Shown: one piece after another, positions 11,946 through 22,019 of the stretch
Position numbering within the stretch: position 1 is the first letter of the stretch
Layout: each line of letters begins with the position of its first letter
Assembly (NCBI RefSeq): GCF_011601315.1
Contig: NZ_JAAORA010000001.1
Coordinates: 186,001 to 250,000 of the forward strand
From: Candidatus Chlorobium masyuteum
GTDB taxonomy: Bacteria; Bacteroidota; Chlorobiia; Chlorobiales; Chlorobiaceae
Reading direction: 5' to 3'
DNA length: 64,000 nucleotides
Made by a program: the position numbers and the translations under genes
The notes under the pieces: model-generated
The model's database searches: none
What the model saw: the letters and a program-made list of their open reading frames with translations, nothing else
Told to the model about the DNA's origin: nothing

Positions 11946-12512
11946 TCAGCCCCTGATAACCAGATCTGGTGATTCGGTGACAAACTTCGACCAGCTGCTC
12001 CCTCCGGAACGGGACTTTCGCTGCGGTATTACACGATCCCTGCTTTCACCCCGAAGCAGATCACACAATGCTATACCCAGAGCATCGGTAACGTCAAACG
12101 GCTCGGGCACCGGATTGAGGCCAAGTAATCTTCCAACCATAAAGGCAACCTGCTCCTTGGTTGCCGAGCCTCTTCCGGTCACTGCGGATTTGACCTCACG
12201 CGGTGCATACTCATGAAGAACAAGGTTACGGTTCATGACCAGAGCAATCACCGCACCACGCACCTGGCCAAGCTTCAGAGCCGACTGCACATTTTTATTC
12301 AAAAAAACAGTCTCAAGCACAACCCTGTCAGGAGTAAATGCAGTGATAAGAGCATCAAGTTCACGATAAATCTGACCGATACGCTCTGCATGACTTCTGG
12401 TGGCCTGCATCCGGATCACTCCGGATGCAAGAACCCTCAACACTCCTGACTCCTGGCAAATAACGCCGTAACCGGTGATCAGGCTTCCGGGATCAATCCC
12501 GAGAACAACCAT
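11946..12512 (-). CDS. ruvC: Crossover junction endodeoxyribonuclease RuvC
   Basis: Holliday-junction resolvase working with RuvAB. The 188 residues carry the four catalytic acidic positions in the expected places: D near residue 7 ([13 protein letters not shown]), E near 66 ([20 protein letters not shown]), and two aspartates in [13 protein letters not shown] near 140. [16 protein letters not shown] precedes the last motif as usual. It follows yebC by 7 bp and precedes pgsA by 20 bp, so yebC-ruvC-pgsA probably form one transcript. The yebC-ruvC neighbourhood is common in bacteria. Confidence 0.96.
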   Translation of the reverse strand: MVVLGIDPGSLITGYGVICQESGVLRVLASGVIRMQATRSHAERIGQIYRELDALITAFTPDRVVLETVFLNKNVQSALKLGQVRGAVIALVMNRNLVLHEYAPREVKSAVTGRGSATKEQVAFMVGRLLGLNPVPEPFDVTDALGIALCDLLRGESRDRVIPQRKSRSGGSSWSKFVTESPDLVIRG

Positions 12513-12519
12513 TCCGGGC

Positions 12520-13272
12520 CTACCCGTTCAAGCTGTTCATGGCACTCTCACTGATCTCCATATTGCTGTATACGGCCTGGATATCATCATTGTTTTCAAG
12601 TGCATCAATCAACTTGATCACCTTCTCTGCATCATCGGCTTCAAGCTCGATATAGTTTTCGGGAAGAAGATCAATCTTGGCATTTTCATATGCGATAGCG
12701 GCTTCATCAAGTGCTTTTTTGACATCTTCAAGCTGCCTGACATCGGTAATGACGGTATAGTAGTTATCATCATCATCACTGAGATCCTCAAGGCCGGCAT
12801 CAAGCAGAATTTCCATAAGCTGATCCTCATCGGCTGCGGACTTCAGAACATCAACCGTTCCCTTACGCTGGAACATCCATGCCACACTGCCGCTTTCGCC
12901 CAGAGAACCGTTATTACGGCTCATGATATGACGGATATCAGCTACAGTCCTGTTGCGGTTATCCGTTGCCGTTTCAATAATAAGGGCAATCCCTGCCGGA
13001 CCGTAACCCTCATAGGTGATCTCATCATAGGTCACACCCTCCAGTTCGCCGGTACCCTTCTTGACTGCACGCTGGATATTGTCCATCGGCATGGAGTTAG
13101 CCCTTGCCGTATCAATAGCAAGCCTGAGCCGGGGGTTACCGTTTGGATCCCCTCCACCCATTTTTGCTGCTATGGTAATCTCTTTGACCAGCTTGGTAAA
13201 GAGGCTTCCTCTTTTCTGATCGGTGGCCGCCTTTTTTCTTTTAATAGTAGCCCATTTGCTATGTCCAGACAT
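12520..13272 (-). CDS. yebC: YebC/PmpR family regulatory protein
   Basis: Conserved protein linked to transcriptional control and, for some members, to translation of difficult peptide stretches. The start is set at 13272 because the family N-terminus is [14 protein letters not shown]; an upstream in-frame ATG at 13305 would add 11 residues not found in the family. About 250 residues, full length. Landmarks are [20 protein letters not shown] near 20-40, [19 protein letters not shown] near 92 and [11 protein letters not shown] near 135. The C-terminal part is acidic (SDDDDNYY). It heads the yebC-ruvC-pgsA group. Confidence 0.95.
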   Translation of the reverse strand: MSGHSKWATIKRKKAATDQKRGSLFTKLVKEITIAAKMGGGDPNGNPRLRLAIDTARANSMPMDNIQRAVKKGTGELEGVTYDEITYEGYGPAGIALIIETATDNRNRTVADIRHIMSRNNGSLGESGSVAWMFQRKGTVDVLKSAADEDQLMEILLDAGLEDLSDDDDNYYTVITDVRQLEDVKKALDEAAIAYENAKIDLLPENYIELEADDAEKVIKLIDALENNDDIQAVYSNMEISESAMNSLNG

Positions 13273-13504
13273 AAAAAACTGCTGATTTATAATTGCCGGA
13301 AACACCCGTCTATGATAATAGATTTATTTTCTTTAAATAAAATGAAATCCAACGGCATAAGTACAAAGGAATCACTATTTATCACTCCGGAGCATTGTTA
13401 AAAAAGTCAACCGGAATACCGGAACCGGAGGAGATCCCGGCACACCGGTATATCGCGAAAGAGAATAGATCGTGATCCATACAAGGTAATCACAAGAACA
13501 AATA

Positions 13505-14347
13505 ATGACAAACTTGATCATAGCCTACCAGGGCGAACCCGGCGCCTACAGTGAAATTGCCGCCCTCAGGATTGGAGAGCCGAAACCCTTCGAATCCTTT
13601 GAAGAGGTATTTGCTGCCGTCGAAAACCGCGCGGCCGATTTCGCGGTTATCCCCATTGAAAATTCACTCGGAGGCAGCATTCATCAGAACTACGACCTGC
13701 TCCTCCAGCATCCGGTCACTATTGCAGCCGAAACCTTTGTCAAGGTGGAGCACTGCCTGCTCGGCATTCACGGCTCAACCATAGCGAATGCAAGAAGGGT
13801 ACTCTCCCATCCCCAGGCACTCGCACAGTGCCGCAATTTCTTTGCAGCACACAAAGAAGTTAAAGCTGAAGTGGCCTATGACACTGCCGGCAGCGCAAAA
13901 ATAATTGCTGCTGACAACGATCCCTCAAAACTGGCCATTGCATCAAAAAGAGCCGGCGAACTCTACGGACTCCAGATCCTGCAGGAGAACCTGGCAGACG
14001 AAGAGTGGAATATTACCCGATTCTTCTGTATTTCGCATGCAGAGAACACTGTTGCACTTCAGCTCGAAACCGGAACGGACTCCGCACAATACAAAACATC
14101 CATAGCCTTCACCCTGCCGAACGAACCGGGATCACTTTTCAAAGCCATGGCAACCTTTGCCCTGCGAGGTATCGATATGACAAAAATAGAGTCGCGGCCA
14201 TTTCGGAAAAAAGCGTTTGAGTATCTTTTCTATGTTGACTTTACCGGACATCAGAGCGACCCGAATATCCATAACGCCCTCTGCCATCTCCGCGAATTCG
14301 CAACCATGGTCAATGTGCTTGGCAGTTACGGGGTGGTTGCATCATGA
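13505..14347 (+). CDS. pheA: Prephenate dehydratase
   Basis: Converts prephenate to phenylpyruvate in phenylalanine synthesis. Residues 1-180 are the catalytic PDT domain, starting IAYQGEPGAYSEIAA, with IENSLGGSIHQNYDLL near 60 and the TRFFCIS motif near 175. Residues 198-275 are the ACT regulatory domain, with TLPNEPGSLFKAM and the phenylalanine-binding ESRP motif. There is no chorismate mutase domain, so that activity must be encoded elsewhere. The stop overlaps the polA start in ATGA, indicating translational coupling. Confidence 0.97.
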   Translation: MTNLIIAYQGEPGAYSEIAALRIGEPKPFESFEEVFAAVENRAADFAVIPIENSLGGSIHQNYDLLLQHPVTIAAETFVKVEHCLLGIHGSTIANARRVLSHPQALAQCRNFFAAHKEVKAEVAYDTAGSAKIIAADNDPSKLAIASKRAGELYGLQILQENLADEEWNITRFFCISHAENTVALQLETGTDSAQYKTSIAFTLPNEPGSLFKAMATFALRGIDMTKIESRPFRKKAFEYLFYVDFTGHQSDPNIHNALCHLREFATMVNVLGSYGVVAS

Positions 14348-17178
14348 GCCGCAAACAGCTTGATTTTTTCCATTCCGGCAGTGCGGAAAAAGCGGCAGCC
14401 CCGCCAAAACCGGCTGCTGAAAAACCAAAGCTCATTCTGATCGACGGCATGGCCATGCTCTATCGGGCTTTTTTTGCCCTCCAGCGGGCAGGGATGACCA
14501 GTCGTGACGGAAAGCCGACCGGAGCAGTGTATGGATTTGCCACAGCGCTGCTGAAAATCTTTGAAACCTATAAGCCCGACTACCTGGCGGCAGCATTCGA
14601 CAGCCGTGAAAAAACCTTCCGTCACCATCTCTACCCGCTCTACAAGGCAAACCGTTCCGCTCCGCCCGAAGATCTCATCAGCCAGCTCGATGCCGTCTTC
14701 GAGCTGCTTGCAGCTTTCGATATTCCGCTCATCAAAATCCCCGGATACGAGGCCGACGATCTTATCGGCACAGCCGCACGGATATTTCAACCGGAATGCG
14801 CGGTCTTTATCGTCACGCCGGACAAGGACCTTGCCCAGCTGGTCCGGGACGGAGTCAGCATCCTGAGGCCCGGTAAAAACCAGAATGAACTTGAACTGCT
14901 CGGCCGAAGCGAGATTGCCGAACAGTTCGGGGTTTCTCCCGAGCGATTTACCGACTTGCTGACACTAACCGGAGATACCTCCGACAATATCCCCGGAGCA
15001 AAAGGGATCGGGCCGAAAACCGCAGCAACACTGCTCGGCAAATACGACTCCCTGCAGAATATCTACCTCCATCTCGGTGATCTCTCACCAAAAAACCGAC
15101 TCACTCTTGAAGAGTTTCAGCCGCAACTCGACCTGATAAAGCAGCTCGTCACCATTCGCACGGATCTACAGATCGACCTCACCCTGAAAGAGCTTGCCTG
15201 CGGCTCGCCGGACCTTACACTGCTGATACCGCTCCTGAAAAGACTGGAGCTTAAAACCGTTATCGGACGGCTTCCTGTCGTCTTTCCGAAGATCATGGAA
15301 CATGCTTCCCTCGAGGCTGGTCCGCATGACGGTACGGACAGTACCCTCGCTGAAAGAGAGCCGGAACTGCACTCACCCCGAACCGGCGCAGATTATGGCG
15401 TAATCACTACAGAGGAAGGGCTGAAGGCACTCATTGATTCACTTCAGGACGCACCCCGAATCGCGGTGGATACTGAAACAACCAGCCTCAACACCTTTGA
15501 AGCTGAACTTGCCGGCATATCAATCTCCACTGAGGCCCGTAAAGCCCGGTTTATCGCACTTGCAAACAGCTCACTGAAGCCTCAGACTGCGCTTGAGCTC
15601 CTCAGGCCGCTGCTTGAAAACCCTGAACTCCCGAAAACCGGCCAGAACCTCAAATACGATATTCTTGTTCTGAAGAAATACGGAATTGATCTCACGCCTG
15701 TCGGATTCGATACCATGCTGGCCAGCTATGTACTGGACCCGGAGGAGAAGCACAATCTCGATGACCTCGCAGCCCGCCATCTCGGGTACAAAACGACTAC
15801 CTTTGAGGAGCTCACAGGCAGCGGAAAAGCAAAACTGCATATTTTCGATGTGGAGCCCGAACAACTCTCCGACTACGCCTGTCAGGATGCCGATCTTGCC
15901 CTGCAGCTTGAGGACATCTTCCGCAAAAAACTCGAAGGAGAAGCGCAGCTTCTCTGGCTATGCGAGCATATTGAATTTCCGCTGGTCAGCGTACTTGCCT
16001 CCATGGAGCATGCCGGTATCTGTATCGACACCCCCCATCTTGAAAAGACCTCCGAAGCGGTCGGAAAAGAACTTGAACTGCTGACGGAAAAGATCTACGC
16101 AGCTTCAGGCGCGCCCTTCAACATCGATTCACCGAAGCAGCTCTCCAATATTCTCTTCAATGTGCTCGGTCTTCCCACAAAAAAGAGCACCAAAACCGGC
16201 TTTTCAACAAATGTCGAAGTACTCGAAGAGCTCGCAGAGCTTCATCCCGTTGTAGCAAGTCTGCTTGAATACCGGACGCTCCAGAAACTCAAAACAACCT
16301 ATATTGATGCACTGCCGAAAATGGTCAATCCGTTAACCGGAAGAGTGCATACCTCTTTCAACCAGTTTATCACGGCAACCGGAAGGCTCTCCTCATCAAA
16401 CCCGAACCTGCAGAACATCCCTATCCGCTCCCCTCTCGGCAAGGAGATCCGCAGGGCTTTTATTCCTTCATCACCAGACAAGTGGCTGCTGTCGGCAGAC
16501 TACTCCCAGATTGAGCTTCGAATCGCTGCTGAAATTTCCGGAGACCCGCAGCTCATTGAAGCCTTCCGTAACCGTGAAGACATCCATACAGCAACTGCCC
16601 GGGTAATTTTCGGTACCGATGAGATAACCCCGGATATGCGGCGTAAGGCAAAAGAGGTGAACTTCGGTGTCCTCTACGGCATCATGCCTTTCGGCCTTTC
16701 AAAGCGGCTCAACATCCCCCGTTCCGAGGCAATCGCTATAATAGATACCTATAAAGCCAAATATCCGGGACTCTTCCTCGCCTTGCAGGAGATTATCGAA
16801 ACCGGAAAAAAAGATGGCTACGTTTCGACACTTCTCGGGCGGCGCCGCTATATTGCTGATCTCAACAGCCGCAATTCCAATATTCAGAAAGCGGCGGAAC
16901 GGGCAGCAATGAATACACCGATCCAGGGCACAGCGGCCGATATCATCAAGTGTGCCATGAACCTCTGCAGCGAGCGCCTGCGAAAAAGCTCCATGCATTC
17001 GGTCATGCTTCTGCAGGTACATGACGAGCTGCTCTTCGAAACTACTGATGAAGAAAAAGAGCCGCTTTCCGACTTAATAGAAGAGGCAATGATTGATGCC
17101 GCAATAATTTGCGGGTTAAAAAATGTTCCCGTAGAGGTCGATACCGGCATCGGAAAAAACTGGCTGGAGGCCCACTAA
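14344..17178 (+). CDS. polA: DNA polymerase I
   Basis: Full-length family A polymerase of 944 residues for gap filling and primer removal. The 5'-3' exonuclease domain (about 30-320) starts ILIDGMAMLYRAFFAL and has DDLIGT and TPDKDLAQLV. The 3'-5' exonuclease (about 350-550) keeps all catalytic residues: VDTETTSLN near 376, GQNLKYDILVLKKYG, and DYACQDADLALQL, so proofreading is probably active. Polymerase motifs are LSADYSQIELRI near 715, RRKAKEVNFGVLYG near 763 and LQVHDELLFE near 890. The N-terminal 28 residues (Lys/Ala/Pro-rich) are extra. It overlaps pheA by 4 bp. Confidence 0.98.
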   Translation: MSRKQLDFFHSGSAEKAAAPPKPAAEKPKLILIDGMAMLYRAFFALQRAGMTSRDGKPTGAVYGFATALLKIFETYKPDYLAAAFDSREKTFRHHLYPLYKANRSAPPEDLISQLDAVFELLAAFDIPLIKIPGYEADDLIGTAARIFQPECAVFIVTPDKDLAQLVRDGVSILRPGKNQNELELLGRSEIAEQFGVSPERFTDLLTLTGDTSDNIPGAKGIGPKTAATLLGKYDSLQNIYLHLGDLSPKNRLTLEEFQPQLDLIKQLVTIRTDLQIDLTLKELACGSPDLTLLIPLLKRLELKTVIGRLPVVFPKIMEHASLEAGPHDGTDSTLAEREPELHSPRTGADYGVITTEEGLKALIDSLQDAPRIAVDTETTSLNTFEAELAGISISTEARKARFIALANSSLKPQTALELLRPLLENPELPKTGQNLKYDILVLKKYGIDLTPVGFDTMLASYVLDPEEKHNLDDLAARHLGYKTTTFEELTGSGKAKLHIFDVEPEQLSDYACQDADLALQLEDIFRKKLEGEAQLLWLCEHIEFPLVSVLASMEHAGICIDTPHLEKTSEAVGKELELLTEKIYAASGAPFNIDSPKQLSNILFNVLGLPTKKSTKTGFSTNVEVLEELAELHPVVASLLEYRTLQKLKTTYIDALPKMVNPLTGRVHTSFNQFITATGRLSSSNPNLQNIPIRSPLGKEIRRAFIPSSPDKWLLSADYSQIELRIAAEISGDPQLIEAFRNREDIHTATARVIFGTDEITPDMRRKAKEVNFGVLYGIMPFGLSKRLNIPRSEAIAIIDTYKAKYPGLFLALQEIIETGKKDGYVSTLLGRRRYIADLNSRNSNIQKAAERAAMNTPIQGTAADIIKCAMNLCSERLRKSSMHSVMLLQVHDELLFETTDEEKEPLSDLIEEAMIDAAIICGLKNVPVEVDTGIGKNWLEAH

Positions 17179-17260
17179 ACATTGGGTTATAGAAAAAGTT
17201 TTTTTATACTTCTCAATCGATTAATGACTTGTATGCTCAGCGTGATAATCCGGATAGCCC

Positions 17261-18040
17261 ATGTCTTCAAATACACGATTTATGATTCGAAACGAATACG
17301 TCAGAAAAGTGAAGAACTCCTTCTTTTCCACCCCTTTTTCAGTCACACCTGTTCTTGCCCTGCTGCTTCTCTCTCTCTTGCTCCAGTCACCCCGACCTCT
17401 TCATGCGGAAGAAAAACAGCCTGCCGCTACAAAAACCAGCGATAGTCCCAAAAGTACCGAGGGACTGCTGGCAAGTACAGAACAGATGATTGAGCACCTT
17501 ATCCTGCAGATTGAACGCCAGAGGGAAAGCGCACCTGAAACGGGAGAACTATCAGATAACCCGAGACCAACATCCTTTTTTGCCAGCATACCCAATATCA
17601 AACCGCTTTCCGGCTCAATTTCCAGCAAATTCGGTGTCAGAGTACATCCGATTTATAATGTTCCTCTTTTTCACTCAGGCATTGACTTTGCTGCTGCAGA
17701 AGGATCAAGAGTGAAATCGACCGGTGACGGCATCGTGGCTTTCTCGGGATATGACCGGGGGTATGGCCAGAAAATCACCATCAATCACGGTTACGGCTAT
17801 AAAACAATCTACGGCCATCTCTCTAAAGCTCTGGTACGTCAGGGCCAAAGAGTCAAGCGCGGCGACATCATCGCGCTTTCAGGAAACACAGGTGTTTCAA
17901 CCGGGCCGCATCTGCACTACGAAGTGCGGAAAAACAATCTCATCGTAAATCCAACCGCCTATTTCTTTGATGAAGCAAATCCGGATAAATTCATCACAAC
18001 AAAGGACGCTTCAGCCGAAGAGAGTGGTAATAACTCTTAA
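17261..18040 (+). CDS. M23 family metallopeptidase (murein endopeptidase type)
   Basis: Probable periplasmic peptidoglycan-processing enzyme. After a short basic N-terminus comes a hydrophobic segment (VLALLLLSLLLQ, about 30-42) and a likely cleavage near HAEEK, so it is exported. A coiled-coil-like stretch (about 65-90) follows. The LytM domain (about 115-240) has complete zinc ligands: HSGIDFAAAEG gives HxxxD, and GPHLHYEVR gives HxH; YGHLSKALV is also present. The catalytic set is intact, so it is likely an active hydrolase rather than a degenerate EnvC-like activator. Start at 17261 or at 17282 (MIRNEYVRK). Confidence 0.9.
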   Translation: MSSNTRFMIRNEYVRKVKNSFFSTPFSVTPVLALLLLSLLLQSPRPLHAEEKQPAATKTSDSPKSTEGLLASTEQMIEHLILQIERQRESAPETGELSDNPRPTSFFASIPNIKPLSGSISSKFGVRVHPIYNVPLFHSGIDFAAAEGSRVKSTGDGIVAFSGYDRGYGQKITINHGYGYKTIYGHLSKALVRQGQRVKRGDIIALSGNTGVSTGPHLHYEVRKNNLIVNPTAYFFDEANPDKFITTKDASAEESGNNS

Positions 18041-18060
18041 ACCGATTCAATCGACGCAGT

Positions 18061-18288
18061 ATGTATTGGAATTTAGACCTGGCCCGTTATATAGCCGATG
18101 CTCCATGGCCTGTAACAAAAGATGAACTGATCAATTACGCTAACAGAACCGGCGCACCCCAGCAAGTAATTGACAACCTTATTGATCTTCCCGATAGTGA
18201 CGATATGTACGAAACCATTGATGAGATATGGCCTGACTACCCTACAGATGAAGACTTTCTGTACGGCGATGAAGAACCATTAACATAG
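18061..18288 (+). CDS. Small acidic DUF2795-like protein
   Basis: 75-residue soluble acidic protein. The part LARYIADAPWPVTKDELINYA followed by GAPQQVIDNLIDLPD resembles the DUF2795 helical domain found in many small proteins; the C-terminal 20 residues are strongly acidic (DEDFLYGDEEPLT). Function is unknown. It lies 20 bp after the M23 peptidase and 17 bp before the BamA-type gene, so it may share their transcript. There are no membrane segments. Confidence 0.8.
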   Translation: MYWNLDLARYIADAPWPVTKDELINYANRTGAPQQVIDNLIDLPDSDDMYETIDEIWPDYPTDEDFLYGDEEPLT

Positions 18289-18305
18289 AGCCAAAAAGGG
18301 AGCCA

Positions 18306-18325
18306 GTGTTTTTTTTTTAAATAAA
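18306..18325 (+). other. Homopolymer (T10) at the frame break of the BamA-type gene
   Basis: Ten T residues (18309-18318) directly follow a GTG at 18306. Read as it stands, GTG runs into TAA after three codons. One additional T would join GTG to the signal-peptide frame (MFFFLNKSRYARAK). Confidence 0.85.
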
Positions 18326-20539
18326 TCCCGTTATGCAAGGGCAAAAGTCTTCGCACTTGTTGCCCTTCTTCTCCTCTGTGCCTTACCGGTAAATGCTCTT
18401 CCCGAACCTTCTGAAACAGTCAGAGAAACGGTAACGCCCTTTGTCGGCAACATTCGCTTTTCCGGCAATAAATCCATCAGTGAGGATGAACTCCGCCAGA
18501 TCATTGCTACCACAGAACACTCATCCTTCCTCGGATTAGGGCTCTTTGGCGGGGCAAAAAAACCATTCAACCCCGAAGAGTTCAACAAGGATATCTCCCT
18601 CATAAAAAAGCTTTACACCTACAAAGGCTATTTTTTCAGTGACATAAACACCACCGTTGACAAAAAAGGAGACGGCCGGAAAGTCAACATCAGCATCCGG
18701 ATCCGCGAAAACGACCCGACAAGAGTAGACAGTCTCAATTACATTGGCCTTGAGCCCGTTCCCGCCGAACTCCAGAGGCTCTTTCTCAATCAGAAACGCC
18801 TCAAAGTCAACGATATTTTTTCCGTTGAACGGCTGATTGAAGAACGAAACCGCACCATCTCCTTTTTCAAAGAGTACGGTTATGCCTTCTTTCATGAAGA
18901 CAGCATACGCATCAAGGTTGATACCGTCGGAACCCATGCCGGCGTCCGGTTCAGGTTCAATCTGCCGCAACGCCTCAAATATGGCAGTGTCAATGTCGTT
19001 GTCAACACTTCTTCGAGAAACACCGGCACCGCAAAAGTAAATTCATATACAAAAGAGGGGATCAACACCACCATTATCGGCAAACAGAAAATATCTCCGG
19101 ATCTCATTGTTTCAGCCATAGAATTCAGACCGGGCGATACAACCCGCCAGAGTCTTGAACAGAACACATTGCAGAATTTTGGCATTACAAACCTCTTTTC
19201 CTCTATTTATATAAATCAGGACTCGGTCCGCGCCGGCGAGCTCTTCACCACACTCCATCTGGAAACCGCACCAAAGCACCAGATAGAGCCTAAACTGCTG
19301 GTGGATAACCGGTACGGGGAGCTTTTTTTCGGAGGAGCACTGGCCTTTGAAAACAAAAATGTCTTTGGTGGCGCCGAAAAATTCCTTTCAACGGCAGCAT
19401 ACGGCACCCAGTCAGGCAGCAGCACCAGACTGCTTTCAAACCTTGCTCCGGGTGAATACGACAAAGTAACACCCAGGGAGTTCAGCCTGAAAAACAGGCT
19501 GCTTCTGCCTGTTCTTAAAAAACCGGGAAACTTCTATTCCGTAACGGCAGAATATGCAACCATAACTCAACCGATACTGCTCTCAAGCCGGAACGGACTG
19601 CTCCGCAGCAGCTACAGCGCAAAACTTGGCCCTTCATCCCGCCTGAATTTCGACTTCTTTGAATTTGAACTGGTACAAAAGGACTCCCTTCGCGGCTTTA
19701 AAAAGCTCTTTAAAACCGACCTTGCCCGCAATATCGGCATAGACCCGGCAAATGAGAGCAGAGTCAACGCGGGAATTGACAGCCTGCTCAACACCCATGT
19801 CAACCAGAGCTTCCGGCTTCGCTATAACTACTCAAACCGCTTGAACACACTGCCCGAAAAAACTATCTGGAACCTCGACCTGCTCGTTGAAGAGTCCGGC
19901 AGTCTTGCATGGCTCGTTGACAACTATCTTGATAAAAAATCGTATGCAGGCTTTACCGACAGTGAACCCCAGATATTCGGAATTGCCTATTCACAGTATT
20001 TCAAGCTGGAATCAGGTATGGGGTTTGCCAAAAACCTTTCACCCGGCAGCCAGCTGGCCGGGAGATGGAGTCTCGGGTTGATGAGGCCATACGGCAAGGC
20101 TGAAACAACTCCTGAAGAGCGGCGATTTTATGCCGGTGGTCCTAACAGTATGCGCGGCTGGCTTTTCAACACCCTTGGACCCGGCAGAAGTGCAAGTGAA
20201 GCTGCCTCAAATTTCGGCGCGGACATCAAGCTTGAGCTCGGTATGGAGTACCGTCTCAAATTCTTCAAGTTCTTCAAGCAGCAATCTGGAGTCACCTTCT
20301 TTACCGATATCGGCAACATATGGGATCGAACAGGGCCTTACGCCCTGACACTTCGCTCGTTGAGAAGAGACTTTGCCTGGGATGCAGGCGCCGGGTTCAG
20401 AATTGGCTCCCCGATCGGTCCCTTCCGTTTTGACTTTGCCTGGAAAATCCATGATCCTGCTGAAGCCCGGCCATGGAGAATATCGCAATGGCGCCTGAAA
20501 GACTACACCTTCAATTTTGGAATTGGAGAGGCTTTTTAA
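18306..20539 (+). CDS. BamA/Omp85-type outer membrane protein (frame interrupted at the start)
   Basis: Outer-membrane assembly/translocation porin of the Omp85 superfamily, about 740 residues. The frame is open from 18284. A signal peptide (VFALVALLLLCALPVNA) is encoded at about 18347-18397, followed by POTRA-like repeats (VGNIRFSGNKSISEDELRQI; SLIKKLYTYKGYFFSDI) and a C-terminal beta-barrel of about 350 residues with the Omp85 signatures GGPNSMRGW near 20142 and RIGSPIGPFRFDFAW near 20400. There is no ATG, GTG or TTG in this frame before the signal peptide. A GTG at 18306 with GGGAG upstream would fit only if the following T tract had 11 rather than 10 residues. The barrel part is unambiguous; the start is not. 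Confidence 0.85.
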
Positions 20540-20587
20540 TTATTTCATTATGAGGTTATTTTTTTCACGATCAACAGAAGTTCAACC

Positions 20588-21253
20588 ATGCCTGCACACT
20601 CAACACTCCTGGCCCCATCCATTCTCTCGGCAGACTTCACAGAGCTCCGTTCCTCAATAGCGATCGCTGAACAAGCGGGCGCAGAGTGGATTCACTGCGA
20701 TATCATGGACGGAAACTTTGTACCGAACATCACCTTCGGGCCGATCATCGTACAGGCAATCGCTTCATGCACATCCATGATCATCGATACACACCTGATG
20801 ATTGCTGCACCGGACCGTTACATTGAGGAGTTTGTCAAAGCCGGTTCACACCAGATCACCGTTCATCAGGAGGCCTGCCCGCACCTGCACCGCACCATTC
20901 AGTTCATCAAAAGTCTCGGGGTAAAAGCAGGAGTATCGATCAACCCCGGAACGCCCGTCTCAACGCTTGAATCGATTCTTCCCGACCTTGACCTCGTCCT
21001 TTTGATGTCGGTCAATCCCGGTTTTGGCGGCCAGAAGTTTATCCCCTCTTCAATAGGAAAGATCAGAGAACTGCACAACATGCGCACAAGGCTCAATCCT
21101 GAGCTGGTTATAGCTATTGATGGCGGTATTACGGAGGAAAATGCCCAGGAGGTTGTTTCAGCAGGAGCAGATGCGCTGATAGCAGGAACCGCGTTCTTCA
21201 AGGCTGCAAACCCGGCAGAAACAGCGGCAAAAATCAGGGCCTTGACCAGGTAA
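20588..21253 (+). CDS. rpe: Ribulose-phosphate 3-epimerase
   Basis: Interconverts ribulose 5-phosphate and xylulose 5-phosphate in the pentose phosphate pathway. The 221 residues form a single TIM barrel with all family motifs: [13 protein letters not shown] near 12, [17 protein letters not shown] near 36 with metal ligands, DTHLMI near 66, [15 protein letters not shown] near 138 and [11 protein letters not shown] near 178. Green sulfur bacteria lack the Calvin cycle in current understanding, so the role here is in pentose supply (established knowledge). The stop overlaps the convergent trpC end by 20 bp. Confidence 0.97.
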   Translation: MPAHSTLLAPSILSADFTELRSSIAIAEQAGAEWIHCDIMDGNFVPNITFGPIIVQAIASCTSMIIDTHLMIAAPDRYIEEFVKAGSHQITVHQEACPHLHRTIQFIKSLGVKAGVSINPGTPVSTLESILPDLDLVLLMSVNPGFGGQKFIPSSIGKIRELHNMRTRLNPELVIAIDGGITEENAQEVVSAGADALIAGTAFFKAANPAETAAKIRALTR

Positions 21254-22019
21254 GCGAAGTGAGTTCCGGACTGGTATGCAGCCCCTCTCCTATCAGCACG
21301 GCATCGAAAGATGCCTGCTCGATAAGAGCTATATCGGCAGCGGTTTTCAGGCCGCTCTCGGCCACAGCCAATACGCCGGATGGAATGCAGGGCCGGAGGT
21401 TTACAGAGGTCTGGATATCAACTGAAAAGTCCTTGAGATTGCGGTTGTTTACGCCGATAATCGCCGCGCCGGAAGAAACAGCAATATCAAGCTCCTTGTG
21501 GTCATGAACCTCTACAAGCACATGGAGTCCGATTGAAGCTGCAAGCTGGAGATAGTCGCTGAGCTGACACTTGTCAAGCGCCGCAACAATAAGCAGAATG
21601 GCATCCGCGCCGATCAGGCGTGACTCGAAAATCTGGGTTTCATCGATAATAAAATCCTTTCGCAGAACCGGCAGCGGAAATGAACGGCTGACAAGCTGGA
21701 GATAGTCGTTCGACCCCTGAAAAAACTGGCGGTCGGTCAGCACCGAATAGGCTGATGCGCCGAGTTCCCGGTAGCGACCGGCAATCGCTGCAGGATCAAA
21801 ATCGTGGACAATAAGACCGCGCGAGGGAGAGGCTTTTTTGATTTCAGCAATAAGCCTTACCCCGCCGTCACTTCTTCTGATGGCGGAAGTAAAATCACGG
21901 CACAAAGCAAAAGAGCCCTGCTCCGCCATATAGCGCTGCAGGGGCTTCTCTTTTTTGAGCTCCGCTATCTCCCGTCTCTTCTCCTCTAAAATCCTGGTAA
22001 GGTAGGTCATGGCGCTCAC
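21234..22019 (-). CDS. trpC: Indole-3-glycerol phosphate synthase
   Basis: Fourth step of tryptophan synthesis from anthranilate: ring closure of CdRP. The 261 residues form a TIM barrel with [15 protein letters not shown] near 56 (catalytic Lys), [14 protein letters not shown] near 120, [24 protein letters not shown] near 170 and [11 protein letters not shown] near 190, then AVAESGL. The gene is stand-alone TrpC, not fused to TrpF. It starts with GTG at 22019 overlapping the carB stop as GTGA; an ATG at 22010 is a second choice. Its end overlaps rpe by 20 bp. Confidence 0.96.
   Translation of the reverse strand: MSAMTYLTRILEEKRREIAELKKEKPLQRYMAEQGSFALCRDFTSAIRRSDGGVRLIAEIKKASPSRGLIVHDFDPAAIAGRYRELGASAYSVLTDRQFFQGSNDYLQLVSRSFPLPVLRKDFIIDETQIFESRLIGADAILLIVAALDKCQLSDYLQLAASIGLHVLVEVHDHKELDIAVSSGAAIIGVNNRNLKDFSVDIQTSVNLRPCIPSGVLAVAESGLKTAADIALIEQASFDAVLIGEGLHTSPELTSLTWSRP

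Noticed and set aside
12475-13401. 308-residue plus-strand open frame
   Set aside because: Lies antisense to yebC and the end of ruvC, both with clear motifs; its sequence shows no family features.
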